A DNA stretch of 64,000 nt from Ignavibacteria bacterium (lineage in GTDB: Bacteria; Bacteroidota; Ignavibacteria; Tepidaquicellales; Tepidaquicellaceae). How positions within the stretch are numbered: position 1 is the first letter of the stretch; every line of letters begins with the position of its first letter. Positions 1 to 8,649 of this stretch are shown in pieces. The notes below the pieces were generated by a model. The model did not search any database. It was not told where the DNA came from and saw nothing but the letters and a program-made list of their open reading frames with translations. A program made the translations under genes and the position numbers. The DNA is taken from NCBI GenBank assembly GCA_016719565.1, contig JADJYU010000007.1:124001-188000 (forward strand), in the 5' to 3' direction.

Positions 1-1332
1 AAGAAGGAAAAGCGCCGGGTATGCTTTATACAACAGAGATTAATTAGTGAAAAAAAGATAGAAAAATATTTCGACAGACTATGGCCTATCTGCAGGAGTC
101 TGACTGGAGACGGCAACAGGGAAACTCTGAAAATTTTATCGGTGATAGTTGATCTAAAAATTATTGAAGTGCCTTCCGGTACGAAATGTTTTGACTGGAC
201 TGTCCCTCCTGAATGGAATATCAAGGATGCGTGGGTAAAAGACAGTTCAGGAAAAAAAATAATTGATTTCAAAGAAAACAATCTCCATGTGCTCGGGTAT
301 TCTGAAAAACTGCATGGTAAAATGAATCTTGAGGAACTGACAAAATACATATACACTTTACCGGATCAGCCGGAAGTCATACCGTATCTTACATCGTACT
401 ACGCGTCACGCTTCGGTTTCTGCATGAGTTATAAGCAGTTCAGAAAATTAAAAGAAGATGAATATGAAGTCTGCATCGATGCAGATAAAAACCCAAAAGG
501 CTTTATGACAGCAGGTGAAGCAGTATTGCCGGGTAAGAGTAAAAAGGAAATTTTATTCTCTACATATATATGTCATCCGTCAATGGCTAACAACGAATTA
601 TCAGGTCCTCTTGTAACGGCGTATATCTATAATGAATTAAAAAAGAAAGAAGACAGAAGATTCACTTACCGATTTTTATTTTTACCTGAAACCATTGGTG
701 CGATCTGGTATTTATCGGTGAACGGAAATGAGTTAAAGAAAAATCTTCATGCAGGATATGTAGTGACCTGTATTGGTGACAGGGGAAATTTTACTTATAA
801 GAGAAGCAGAATAGGAAACAGTATTTCGGACAGAGCTGCAGAGATAGTTTTAATGGAGACAGAAAGAAAATATACAGTCGAGGATTTTTTCCCGACAGGC
901 AGTGATGAAAGACAGTACTGTTCACCGGGATTTAATTTGCCGGTCGGATCACTTATGCGAACGAGATACGGAAAATACAGTGAGTATCATACTTCAGCGG
1001 ATAACAGAAATTTCATTTCATTTAAAAAAATGGAAGAGTCTGTTTTCAAATATCTTGAAATAATAAAAGTACTTGAAACAAATAATCTCTATAATAATAC
1101 AAATCCTGAATGCGAACCTCAGCTTGGAAAGAGGGGATTATATCCTACTATTGGATCGCACAAAGATACTACTGATTTGGTTAATGCAATGATGTGGGTG
1201 CTGAATTTATCCGATGGGACAAATGATCTGATAAAAATTTCAGAGAGAAGCGGATTGAAATTTAAAATTGTAGCAGAAGCGGCTTTGAAATTATCTGAAA
1301 AAGGTTTATTGAAAATTACAGGAGAAGGTTAA
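1..1332 (+). CDS. DUF4910/DUF2172-type zinc aminopeptidase-like protein, 5' end outside window
   Basis: The reading frame is open from the first base, and no ATG, GTG or TTG lies in frame before a GTG at 142. I do not accept that GTG as the start: the codons before it (82-132) encode WPICRSLTGDGNRETLKIL, the conserved N-terminal signature of this family, so the true start is upstream. The motif YICHPSMANNELSG resembles the metal-binding part of M28-like peptidases; FLPET and YHTSADN are further family blocks. The last 60 or so residues look like a winged helix. Members of this family often sit in polysaccharide operons, but their substrate is unknown to me. The next gene starts 5 bases downstream, so it belongs to the same operon. 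Confidence 0.8.
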   Translation, partial: KKEKRRVCFIQQRLISEKKIEKYFDRLWPICRSLTGDGNRETLKILSVIVDLKIIEVPSGTKCFDWTVPPEWNIKDAWVKDSSGKKIIDFKENNLHVLGYSEKLHGKMNLEELTKYIYTLPDQPEVIPYLTSYYASRFGFCMSYKQFRKLKEDEYEVCIDADKNPKGFMTAGEAVLPGKSKKEILFSTYICHPSMANNELSGPLVTAYIYNELKKKEDRRFTYRFLFLPETIGAIWYLSVNGNELKKNLHAGYVVTCIGDRGNFTYKRSRIGNSISDRAAEIVLMETERKYTVEDFFPTGSDERQYCSPGFNLPVGSLMRTRYGKYSEYHTSADNRNFISFKKMEESVFKYLEIIKVLETNNLYNNTNPECEPQLGKRGLYPTIGSHKDTTDLVNAMMWVLNLSDGTNDLIKISERSGLKFKIVAEAALKLSEKGLLKITGEG

Positions 1333-1337
1333 TAGAA

Positions 1338-2357
1338 TTGACTGAAAGAAAGAATAGTCCGGACTGCAGGAAATATCTTGTTACAGGATTCTCGGGTTTT
1401 GTAAGCAGAAATTATATTGAGTATCTGGGCTTAAGAAATTCTGAAGCTGAGATAATGGGTATTGATCTGAGAGAACCGGATATTAGATTTGACCAATACA
1501 GGAAATTAATAATCAAGTTTCAAAGGATAGATCTCCGGGACAGGGAAAAATTATGCAAGGTTGTATATGACTTCAAACCTGACTATATACTTCATTTGGC
1601 TTCATTCAGCAGTGTAGCAGGCAGCTGGAATAATCCATGCAACAGTTTTCAGAACAATGTAAATATTTTTCTAAACTTACTGGAAGTAGTCAGAGCTATA
1701 GGAAGCAATTGCAGGATAATTTGTGTAGGATCTTCTGAAGAATACGGTAATGTAAAAATTTCCGATCTTCCGCTATCCGAAGATAAAATTCCTAACCCAA
1801 CAAGTCCCTTTGGAATTGCCAGATTGTCACAGGAGATGCTGGCAAAACTGTATGTCGAGGTATACGATCTGGATATTATACTGACAAGATCATTCAATCA
1901 TATCGGTGCAGGACAGGATGAAAAATTTGCGGTATCTTCATTTGCAAAGCAGTTAGTCGAACTTTTGCAAGAGAGAAAAAATGAATTTTTAGTTGCAGGT
2001 GATGTAACTATTATTAGAGATTTCATAGATGTTCGGGATGTGGTGAAAGCATATTATCAGCTGTTCAGGGAAGGAAAAAAAGGGGAAGTTTATAACATCT
2101 GCAGCGGTTACGGAATATCCCTTCAGAATATAATTGAAATAATGAGTAACAAACTGAAACTTGATATTACGATAAAGGAAGACAGAAGCCTGAGGAGACC
2201 GAAAGATAATCCTGTTATAATAGGTTCAAACAGAAAAATTAAATCTGACATTCAGTGGAATAATGAAATACCTCTTGAAGAAAGTCTTAATGATGTATTA
2301 AATTATTATCTGATAAAAAACGAATATTCAGCGAAAGGGAAAAGCACACATATATGA
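1338..2357 (+). CDS. NAD(P)-dependent SDR sugar epimerase/dehydratase, GDP-4-keto-6-deoxymannose reductase/GDP-mannose dehydratase-like
   Basis: This 339-residue protein is an extended short-chain dehydrogenase acting on a nucleotide sugar. The Rossmann motif TGFSGFVSRNY is near residues 17-27, and TRSFNHIGAGQ is typical of the GDP-mannose dehydratase/RMD group, so a GDP-hexose substrate is likely. The usual YxxxK catalytic pair is replaced: the segment reads SPFGIARLSQE, with Phe158 for Tyr and Arg162 for Lys. Arg may be normal in this subgroup; Phe is not expected. The start is TTG, 5 bases after the previous stop, and the end overlaps the ABC gene by ATGA. It could provide the keto sugar for the aminotransferases downstream, if it is active. 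Confidence 0.85.
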   Translation: MTERKNSPDCRKYLVTGFSGFVSRNYIEYLGLRNSEAEIMGIDLREPDIRFDQYRKLIIKFQRIDLRDREKLCKVVYDFKPDYILHLASFSSVAGSWNNPCNSFQNNVNIFLNLLEVVRAIGSNCRIICVGSSEEYGNVKISDLPLSEDKIPNPTSPFGIARLSQEMLAKLYVEVYDLDIILTRSFNHIGAGQDEKFAVSSFAKQLVELLQERKNEFLVAGDVTIIRDFIDVRDVVKAYYQLFREGKKGEVYNICSGYGISLQNIIEIMSNKLKLDITIKEDRSLRRPKDNPVIIGSNRKIKSDIQWNNEIPLEESLNDVLNYYLIKNEYSAKGKSTHI

Positions 2358-3640
2358 GTACAGTTATAAAAGTTGAGGATATATCAAAACTGTACCGGCT
2401 TGGAATAATTTCAAGTAAATCGATAGTACAGGATCTTAACAGATTCATTGCGCGCGTAACCAATAAAGAAGATCCGCTTTCTAAGATTGGAAAAATCAAC
2501 GACAGAACATCCGGAGTAAAAGGAGATTTCGTATGGGCACTGAAAAATATAAGTTTCGATGTTAATGAAGGAGAGATATTGGGTATAATTGGGAAGAACG
2601 GCGCCGGAAAATCAACGCTTCTGAAAATTCTTTCGAGGGTAACTTCACCGACAAAAGGAATCATTAAAATAAAGGGAAGAGTAGCGTCCCTTTTGGAAGT
2701 CGGCACAGGATTTCATCATGATCTTACGGGCAGGGAAAATGTTTTTCTTAACGGTACTATACTAGGAATGACAAGGGAGGAAATAAAAAGTAAATTTGAA
2801 GAAATAGTTGAATTTTCCGGAATAGGAAGTTACATTGACACACCAGTAAAAAGGTATTCTTCAGGAATGCATGTAAGACTTGCATTTGCGGTAGCTGCTC
2901 ATCTTGATCCCGAGATACTAATTGTTGACGAAGTGCTTGCTGTCGGTGATGCTGAATTTCAGAAGAAGTGTCTCGGAAAAATGCAGAGTGTTTCAGAAAA
3001 AGAGGGCAGGACGGTATTATTTGTAAGTCACAACATGGCAATAATGTCAAAGCTTTGTAATAACGTTATAGTTTTAAAAAACGGTCAAATAGATTTTTCA
3101 AAGGGACCGACAAGCGACGGAATACAGCACTATGTATTAAACAGAAAAGAAAAGGCAGAGATTAATCTAGCTGACAGGACTGATAGAAACGGTGAAGGAT
3201 TGATTAGACTTATAAATTTTGAGATGATGAATAATGAAAATGAAATAATTGACATTGCTATCACAGGACAGAAAGTGAAATTCAGAATACATTATAAATG
3301 CATAAAAAATCCGAATCCGAAAAACATAACAATGGCAATTGCAATATCGAGGTCCGACGGTTTTCTTGTAACAGTAATGGGTAACGGAATTTCCTCTTAT
3401 GCTTTTGATTCAATCTCTCAGGAAGGATATTTCACTTGCGTTTTAGATAAGCTTCCAGTTACTTCAGGATTATATCTTTTAAATTTAATTGTGTATCAAA
3501 ACGGAATACTGCAGGATTGGATCCAGGAAGCAGTAACTCTAACTGTTGAAGACGGTGATTTTTATAATACTGGAAGGATAGTGCCGCCAACTCACAGAAG
3601 CGTTCTTTTTGAACATGAATGGTTTTTAAATGATAAATAA
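2354..3640 (+). CDS. Wzt-like polysaccharide ABC transporter ATP-binding protein with C-terminal glycan-binding extension
   Basis: This is the ATPase half of an ABC exporter for lipid-linked polysaccharide. Walker A (GKNGAGKST) is near residue 80, the signature YSSGMHVRLAF near 167, Walker B with catalytic Glu (ILIVDEVLAVGD) near 190, and the H-loop FVSHN near 225. At 428 residues it is much longer than a bare ATPase. Residues from about 265 to the end resemble the Wzt C-terminal beta-sandwich that recognises the modified non-reducing end of the glycan. The partner Wzm permease is not in this window; it may lie just upstream. The start overlaps the previous gene by ATGA, and a 119 bp gap follows, the longest within the locus before 49.7 kb. 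Confidence 0.92.
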   Translation: MSTVIKVEDISKLYRLGIISSKSIVQDLNRFIARVTNKEDPLSKIGKINDRTSGVKGDFVWALKNISFDVNEGEILGIIGKNGAGKSTLLKILSRVTSPTKGIIKIKGRVASLLEVGTGFHHDLTGRENVFLNGTILGMTREEIKSKFEEIVEFSGIGSYIDTPVKRYSSGMHVRLAFAVAAHLDPEILIVDEVLAVGDAEFQKKCLGKMQSVSEKEGRTVLFVSHNMAIMSKLCNNVIVLKNGQIDFSKGPTSDGIQHYVLNRKEKAEINLADRTDRNGEGLIRLINFEMMNNENEIIDIAITGQKVKFRIHYKCIKNPNPKNITMAIAISRSDGFLVTVMGNGISSYAFDSISQEGYFTCVLDKLPVTSGLYLLNLIVYQNGILQDWIQEAVTLTVEDGDFYNTGRIVPPTHRSVLFEHEWFLNDK

Positions 3641-3647
3641 GTATTTA

Positions 3648-3655
3648 TAATTTTG
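3648..3655 (+). promoter_or_regulatory. Candidate Bacteroidota-type -7 box (TAATTTTG)
   Basis: The octamer matches TAnnTTTG, the -7 element of Bacteroidota promoters, and lies in the only gap over 100 bp in the first 49 kb. I see no convincing -33 TTG at the expected 19-21 base spacing. If used, it would leave a leader of about 100 bases before the TTG start at 3760. That leader holds the near-palindrome TATAAGTTCTTATA at about 3714-3727. Confidence 0.3.
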
Positions 3656-3744
3656 GACAAAGTTTTAATTTATTCATACATCGATTTTAGCTCGAACCCC
3701 GGAGTGATCTCATATAAGTTCTTATACAATATGCATAATATTAC

Positions 3745-3750
3745 GGAGGT
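3745..3750 (+). promoter_or_regulatory. Shine-Dalgarno site GGAGGT
   Basis: A full GGAGGT lies 9 bases before the TTG at 3760. Strong sites are rare in this window, so it supports TTG as the real start of the glycosyltransferase that follows. Confidence 0.6.
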
Positions 3751-3759
3751 TCAAAATAA

Positions 3760-4899
3760 TTGAAACTAAGACTGCTGAAATTTGACACAATAAATCCTCA
3801 AGCATATTTAAAGACAAAGATAATAAGTAACAAAGATAAGATCGAAAAAATGGGACGAAAGGAAACGCTTGACTGGATCATTTCGCTTCGTTCAAATTTC
3901 TCGGATTTTTATACATATTATTTCAGAAAGCACGGATGGGAAGCAGAAGAATTTTTTGTGACAGATATTTATATGCAGAAAGTAGCTGATGAATTATACG
4001 GGAATAAAATAGGGATTATAAATTTGTCAGACAAAGTAAAGGATATGTTAAGACCAGTAAAGAACAGGCGAAAACTGAATTTAATATCAGACTACATAAA
4101 GTCATACAAACCTGATGTAATACTGGTCCGGGAACATACGGGAATTCCCAGTAATCACTGGAAAAATTCGGGCAAGCATTCTTTGATAGTATCCAGATTA
4201 GCAGCGCCTCTACCTTATAAGTGGGCTCCTTCGGACTGGGATATAATTCTGACCTCCACAAGGGTTTATAAAAAATTTTTTGAAATAAACAATGTAAGAT
4301 CCATTATAAACCATAATGGATTTGATTTTAGAATACTTGACGAACTTAAAGCCAGTGAAAAGAAATTTGATGTAACTTTTATAGGCGGAGCCGGGAAAAG
4401 ATTCTGGAAGAAAAGAACTAAGCTTATTGAAAAACTTTCAGAGATGGATAATTTTAAATGGTGGGGGTATCTGGAGGATGAGTTCCCGAAAGACAGTTTA
4501 ATAATGAAAGCATGGCAGGGTATTACATCCGGACTGGATATGCTGCAGATATATAAAGATTCCAAACTAGTTGTAAATGATTACGGAGATATTGCTGACG
4601 GAGAAGGGGTTAATCAAAGAATATTTGAAGTAATGGGCGTAGGTTCGCTGTTACTGACAAGACAATCGGATACACTCAAAAAAAATTTTCCGGAGAATGT
4701 ATTTGTAACATTCGGAAGCGATGAAGACTGCAAAGAAAAAATAAAATATTTTCTAAGTAATGATGCAGAAAGAGAAGAAATAGCAAAGAGAGGGCAGGAG
4801 TACATTTTAGCAAATTATAATTATGATAATCTCATGAAAGATCTGAGCGGGATATTAAAAGAAAGTTATTTTACCAAATTTGAACCTGAAGCTAAATAA
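3760..4899 (+). CDS. Glycosyltransferase, CgeB/Glyco_trans_1_2-like
   Basis: This 379-residue protein looks like a GT-B fold glycosyltransferase. The C-terminal half carries the block GEGVNQRIFEVMGVGSLLLT (about residues 286-305), followed by a GREYILANYNY-like segment, as in the CgeB/Glyco_trans_1_2 group. The middle has SDWDIILTSTRVYKKFF, the usual linker to the nucleotide-sugar domain. Donor and acceptor cannot be told. Translation starts at TTG with a good GGAGGT site. It is followed after 5 bases by the cupin gene and may head a transcription unit because of the gap before it. Confidence 0.8.
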   Translation: MKLRLLKFDTINPQAYLKTKIISNKDKIEKMGRKETLDWIISLRSNFSDFYTYYFRKHGWEAEEFFVTDIYMQKVADELYGNKIGIINLSDKVKDMLRPVKNRRKLNLISDYIKSYKPDVILVREHTGIPSNHWKNSGKHSLIVSRLAAPLPYKWAPSDWDIILTSTRVYKKFFEINNVRSIINHNGFDFRILDELKASEKKFDVTFIGGAGKRFWKKRTKLIEKLSEMDNFKWWGYLEDEFPKDSLIMKAWQGITSGLDMLQIYKDSKLVVNDYGDIADGEGVNQRIFEVMGVGSLLLTRQSDTLKKNFPENVFVTFGSDEDCKEKIKYFLSNDAEREEIAKRGQEYILANYNYDNLMKDLSGILKESYFTKFEPEAK

Positions 4900-4904
4900 A
4901 AATT

Positions 4905-5333
4905 ATGATTGAATATATAAAATATAAAGAGAGACTTTTAGCAATAATAATTCCAACTGAATTCAGACAAGACGGAATCCATTTTTTTACATCGAATGAT
5001 CTTTCACAGCAGCTCGCATATATGCATCATCCTGCCGGTAAAATAATCGAACCGCATGTTCATAATCCGGTGGAGAGGCAAGTGCAATACACACAGGAAG
5101 TCCTTTTCCTGAAAAGCGGAAAACTCAGAGTAGATTTCTATGATGATGATCAGAATTATCTGGAGAGCAGGATACTCCGGGCGGGTGATGTAATACTTCT
5201 TGCAACTGGAGGGCACGGCTTTGAAGTACTTGAAGAAATTGAAATGATAGAAGTAAAACAGGGTCCTTATGCAGGTGATGCGGACAAGACAAGATTCGAA
5301 TCAATTAAGGAAGATAAAATCAGGATAAAATAA
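4905..5333 (+). CDS. Cupin-fold metalloprotein of the polysaccharide locus
   Basis: This small 142-residue protein has a single cupin domain. The metal site is visible as His51 and His53 (EPHVHNP), Glu65 (QEVLFL) and His104 (GGHGFEV), with the glycines GKLRVDF and AGDVILL typical of the fold. Cupins in such clusters act as sugar-nucleotide isomerases or are uncharacterised. This one does not clearly show the dTDP-ketohexose isomerase (FdtA) signature, so I leave the reaction open. It starts at ATG and ends 1 base before the aminotransferase, which suggests it works with that enzyme on one sugar. Confidence 0.75.
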   Translation: MIEYIKYKERLLAIIIPTEFRQDGIHFFTSNDLSQQLAYMHHPAGKIIEPHVHNPVERQVQYTQEVLFLKSGKLRVDFYDDDQNYLESRILRAGDVILLATGGHGFEVLEEIEMIEVKQGPYAGDADKTRFESIKEDKIRIK

Positions 5334-5334
5334 A

Positions 5335-6450
5335 TTGGAATTTATACCGGTAAATGAACCGCTCCTTTCGGGCAATGAAAAGAAATATCTTAATGAGTGT
5401 ATTGATACAGGATGGATATCCTCAGAAGGTCCGTTTGTAAATGAGTTTGAAAAAAAGTTTGCTGCTTACTGCGGGCGAAAATATGGAGTAGCAGTTTGTA
5501 ACGGAACCGCTGCTCTTGAAGCCGCTATGATCTCTCTCGATCTTAAAAAAGACGATGAAGTAATAATGCCTTCATTTACTATTATATCATGCGCATCAGC
5601 AATAATCAGAGCCGGAGGAACGCCGGTCCTGACTGATTCGGATCCCCATACCTGGAATATGAATCCGGATGAAGTAAGAAAAAAAATTACTTCACGTACG
5701 AAAGCTATAATGGCAGTACACATATACGGGTTGCCGGTTGATATGGATCCGGTACTGAAGATCGCCGATGAATATGGATTAAAAGTTATTGAGGACGCTG
5801 CTGAACTGATCGGTCAGACATATAAAGGAAAAATGTGCGGAAGTTTCGGAAATGTGAGTACATTCAGCTTTTATCCCAACAAGCACATCACGACAGGTGA
5901 AGGCGGAATGATACTGACGGATGATGCAGTGACAGCAGAAAAGTGCAGGTCATTAAGAAATCTTTGTTTTAAGCCGGGAAAAAGATTTGTACACGATGAG
6001 CTAGGATATAATTTCCGGATGACTAATTTACAGGCAGCGCTGGGAGTCGCACAGTTTGAGCAGATCGATAATTTTATGGAGAAGAAAAAATATATAGGAA
6101 GAAGGTATACTGAGGAACTTAAAGAAATAGATTGCATACAGATCCCTTTAGAAGAAACGGATTATTCGAGAAATATTTACTGGGTTTACGGGATACTACT
6201 TAAGAAAGAGGCGGGAATGAATTCGGAAGAAATAATGAAAATACTTGCGGACAGAAAGATCGGCACAAGACCATTTTTTTACCCGATGCACAAACAGCCG
6301 GTATTTAAGAAAGCGGGTCTTTTTAATAATGAAGAATATCCAGTCTCTGACTATCTGGGAGATTACGGATTTTATATACCAAGCGGTCTTGGCGTTACTG
6401 ATGAACAGATCAACAGAGTGTCGGAACAATTAAAAGAAATACTCAAATAA
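5335..6450 (+). CDS. DegT/DnrJ/EryC1/StrS aminotransferase, perosamine synthase-like
   Basis: This is a PLP-dependent sugar aminotransferase of normal length (371 residues) that would transfer an amino group to a keto-deoxy nucleotide sugar. The PLP lysine is Lys183 in FYPNKHITTGEGG, and the cofactor-binding Asp is in IEDAAE (154). The N-terminus (PVNEPLLSGNEKKYLNECI, then TGWISSEGP) is like GDP-perosamine synthases, which fits the GDP-hexose SDR at 1338. The start is TTG, 1 base after the cupin stop. Substrate assignment is inference; other 4-keto sugars are possible. Confidence 0.9.
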   Translation: MEFIPVNEPLLSGNEKKYLNECIDTGWISSEGPFVNEFEKKFAAYCGRKYGVAVCNGTAALEAAMISLDLKKDDEVIMPSFTIISCASAIIRAGGTPVLTDSDPHTWNMNPDEVRKKITSRTKAIMAVHIYGLPVDMDPVLKIADEYGLKVIEDAAELIGQTYKGKMCGSFGNVSTFSFYPNKHITTGEGGMILTDDAVTAEKCRSLRNLCFKPGKRFVHDELGYNFRMTNLQAALGVAQFEQIDNFMEKKKYIGRRYTEELKEIDCIQIPLEETDYSRNIYWVYGILLKKEAGMNSEEIMKILADRKIGTRPFFYPMHKQPVFKKAGLFNNEEYPVSDYLGDYGFYIPSGLGVTDEQINRVSEQLKEILK

Positions 6451-6463
6451 TATTTTACATTTT

Positions 6464-7465
6464 ATGAAGATCGGAATAATAGGTTTCGGTTACTGGGGAA
6501 CAAACTTAGTCAGAAATTTTGCAAATTTAAGCGGAGCGGAATTAGTCAAAGTATCTGATCAGAGAGCAGAGAGAAAACAATACCTAGATAAGCTTTGTCC
6601 GAAAGCTGAATTCTGTACTGATCCGGCCGGAATAACAGATGATAAAGAAATTGATGCTGTTGTAATAGCGACGCCGGTTTTTACACATTATGAATTTGCA
6701 AAGAGATCCCTTGAAAACGGAAAGCATGTCTTGGTTGAAAAGCCAATGGCATCAGACCGGAAACAGGCGGAAGAGCTGATAAACATTTCAGTGAGGACCG
6801 GGAAAGTTCTAATGGTAGATCATACTTATCTTTATACCGGAGCAGTAAGAAAAATGAAAGAACTAATAGAGCAGGATCAGATTGGAAATATAAAATACTT
6901 TGATTCGACAAGGATCAATCTCGGATTATTTCAGCCGGATGTAAATGTGCTTTGGGATCTTGCGACACATGACATTTCAATATTGAATTATCTAATAGAT
7001 GAAAAGCCGGTCAGTGTGCAAGCGACGGGAGTATCCCATACTGGAAACGGAATTGAGAACATTGCATATCTTACTGTAAAATATGATTCCGGATTTATCG
7101 CGCACTTTAATTGCTCATGGTCATCACCTGTAAAAATAAGAATGATGCTGATTGGCGGAGATAAGAGAATGATAGTTTTCAATGATCTTGAGCCGACGGA
7201 GAAAGTAAAGGTTTATGATACAGGTTATGAACATAAGACAGACGAAGACAAAACAAGAATACTTGTAGATTACAGAGCTGGTGATATTTTTATACCTAAG
7301 CTGGAAACGAAAGAAGCGCTGGCTATGATGGCAATGGATTTTAAGAATGCAATTGAAAAAGGAAACAGTCCCTTATCTGATAAATATTCGGGGCTTGAAG
7401 TATTAAAGATACTTGAAGCATCACAAAGGTCAATAAAAGATAAAGGCGCGGAAGTAAAAGTTTAA
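6464..7465 (+). CDS. Gfo/Idh/MocA family NAD(P)-dependent sugar oxidoreductase
   Basis: The 333-residue protein has the N-terminal Rossmann motif GFGYWG (residues 7-12) and the catalytic EKPMA segment with Lys93, then the alpha/beta substrate domain with DLATHDISIL near 170. Such enzymes oxidise or reduce nucleotide sugars or inositols, as in the 3-dehydrogenation step before a 3-amino transfer (WbpB/WlbA type). Its position directly before a second DegT aminotransferase supports a dehydrogenase-aminotransferase pair making an amino sugar. Translation starts at ATG. The exact substrate cannot be read from the sequence. Confidence 0.9.
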   Translation: MKIGIIGFGYWGTNLVRNFANLSGAELVKVSDQRAERKQYLDKLCPKAEFCTDPAGITDDKEIDAVVIATPVFTHYEFAKRSLENGKHVLVEKPMASDRKQAEELINISVRTGKVLMVDHTYLYTGAVRKMKELIEQDQIGNIKYFDSTRINLGLFQPDVNVLWDLATHDISILNYLIDEKPVSVQATGVSHTGNGIENIAYLTVKYDSGFIAHFNCSWSSPVKIRMMLIGGDKRMIVFNDLEPTEKVKVYDTGYEHKTDEDKTRILVDYRAGDIFIPKLETKEALAMMAMDFKNAIEKGNSPLSDKYSGLEVLKILEASQRSIKDKGAEVKV

Positions 7466-7479
7466 TTTAAAAGAATTTT

Positions 7480-8607
7480 TTGATACCAATAGCAAAACCA
7501 TTTTTAGGAAAAGAGGAAGCGCAAAGCGCTTATAATACAGTCCTGTCAGGATGGGTGGCGCAGGGCGAAAGAGTTGAGGAGTTTGAAAAAAAATTCTGTG
7601 AATATACCGGAGCGAAGTATTCCGTTGCAGTTTCAAACTGCACAAATGCATTACATCTTGCGATGATCGTGTCCGGGATAAAGACAGGAGATGAAGTGAT
7701 CTGTCCTTCGATGAGTTATATTGCAACTGCAAATTCAATAGTATACACAGGCGCTAAACCTGTGTTTGCTGATGTATCCCAACATGATTATAATCTTGAT
7801 CCGGAAAATGTAGTGAAGTTAATTACAAAAAAAACTAAAGCGATACTGCTGGTTCATCAGATCGGGATGCCGGCTGACATTGAAACATTTCAAAAAATTT
7901 GTAAAGAAAATAATATAAAACTTATTGAAGATGCTGCCTGCGCGATTGGTTCTGAATATAAAGGAGAAAAAATCGGTGTTCATTCTGAGATTGTATGCTT
8001 TTCTTTTCATCCGAGAAAAGTAATTACAACGGGCGAGGGCGGGATGATAACAACATATAATAAAGAATATTATAAAAGATTAAAGCTTCTGAGACAGCAC
8101 GCCATTTCTATATCAGGAAAGGAAAGACATAATTCAAAAAATCTTTCATTTGAAGATCACCTTGAAACCGGATACAATTACCGCATGACAGACATACAGG
8201 CAGCGATAGGAATTAAGCAGCTTGACAGGCTTGATAAGATTATAGATGAGAGAAGAAGAATTGCCGGAAAATATTTAACCGGATTAAGCGGAATAGACTG
8301 TATAATACTTCCGGCAGAACCTGAAGACAGAAAATCCAATTATCAGTCTTTTGCAATTTATCTAAAGGAAAATTCTCCGGTAAACAGAAATGAGTTGATG
8401 AAGAAACTATTAGCTGCGGGAATATCAGTCAGGAAAGGGGTAATGACATCACATAGGGAAACTGCTTATAAATATTCCGCAGATCAGAAAAATTTAAGTG
8501 TTTCAGAAGATCTATGCGATAACAGTTTTATGATACCTTTATATGTGCCGATGGATGAAAGTGATATAAACTATGTTATTGAAACATTAAGGAAGATTGT
8601 ATCTTAG
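7480..8607 (+). CDS. DegT/DnrJ/EryC1/StrS aminotransferase
   Basis: This second PLP-dependent sugar aminotransferase has 375 residues. Lys180 in FHPRKVITTGEGG is the PLP lysine, and IEDAACAIG holds the cofactor Asp151. It is distinct in sequence from the one at 5335 and probably uses the product of the neighbouring Gfo/Idh/MocA dehydrogenase. The start is TTG 14 bases after the previous stop. A 42-base gap before the sulfotransferase contains nothing I can recognise. Confidence 0.9.
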   Translation: MIPIAKPFLGKEEAQSAYNTVLSGWVAQGERVEEFEKKFCEYTGAKYSVAVSNCTNALHLAMIVSGIKTGDEVICPSMSYIATANSIVYTGAKPVFADVSQHDYNLDPENVVKLITKKTKAILLVHQIGMPADIETFQKICKENNIKLIEDAACAIGSEYKGEKIGVHSEIVCFSFHPRKVITTGEGGMITTYNKEYYKRLKLLRQHAISISGKERHNSKNLSFEDHLETGYNYRMTDIQAAIGIKQLDRLDKIIDERRRIAGKYLTGLSGIDCIILPAEPEDRKSNYQSFAIYLKENSPVNRNELMKKLLAAGISVRKGVMTSHRETAYKYSADQKNLSVSEDLCDNSFMIPLYVPMDESDINYVIETLRKIVS

Positions 8608-8649
8608 TACAAGAATATCATTATCAATGAAGAAAAGTTATGCACTTTA

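Noticed and set aside
142..144. GTG start for the first gene
   Set aside because: Conserved family residues are encoded upstream in the same frame, so the start lies outside the window.
2287..2706. Minus-strand open frame of 139 codons
   Set aside because: It is antisense to the clear SDR and ABC ATPase genes and shows no recognisable motif.
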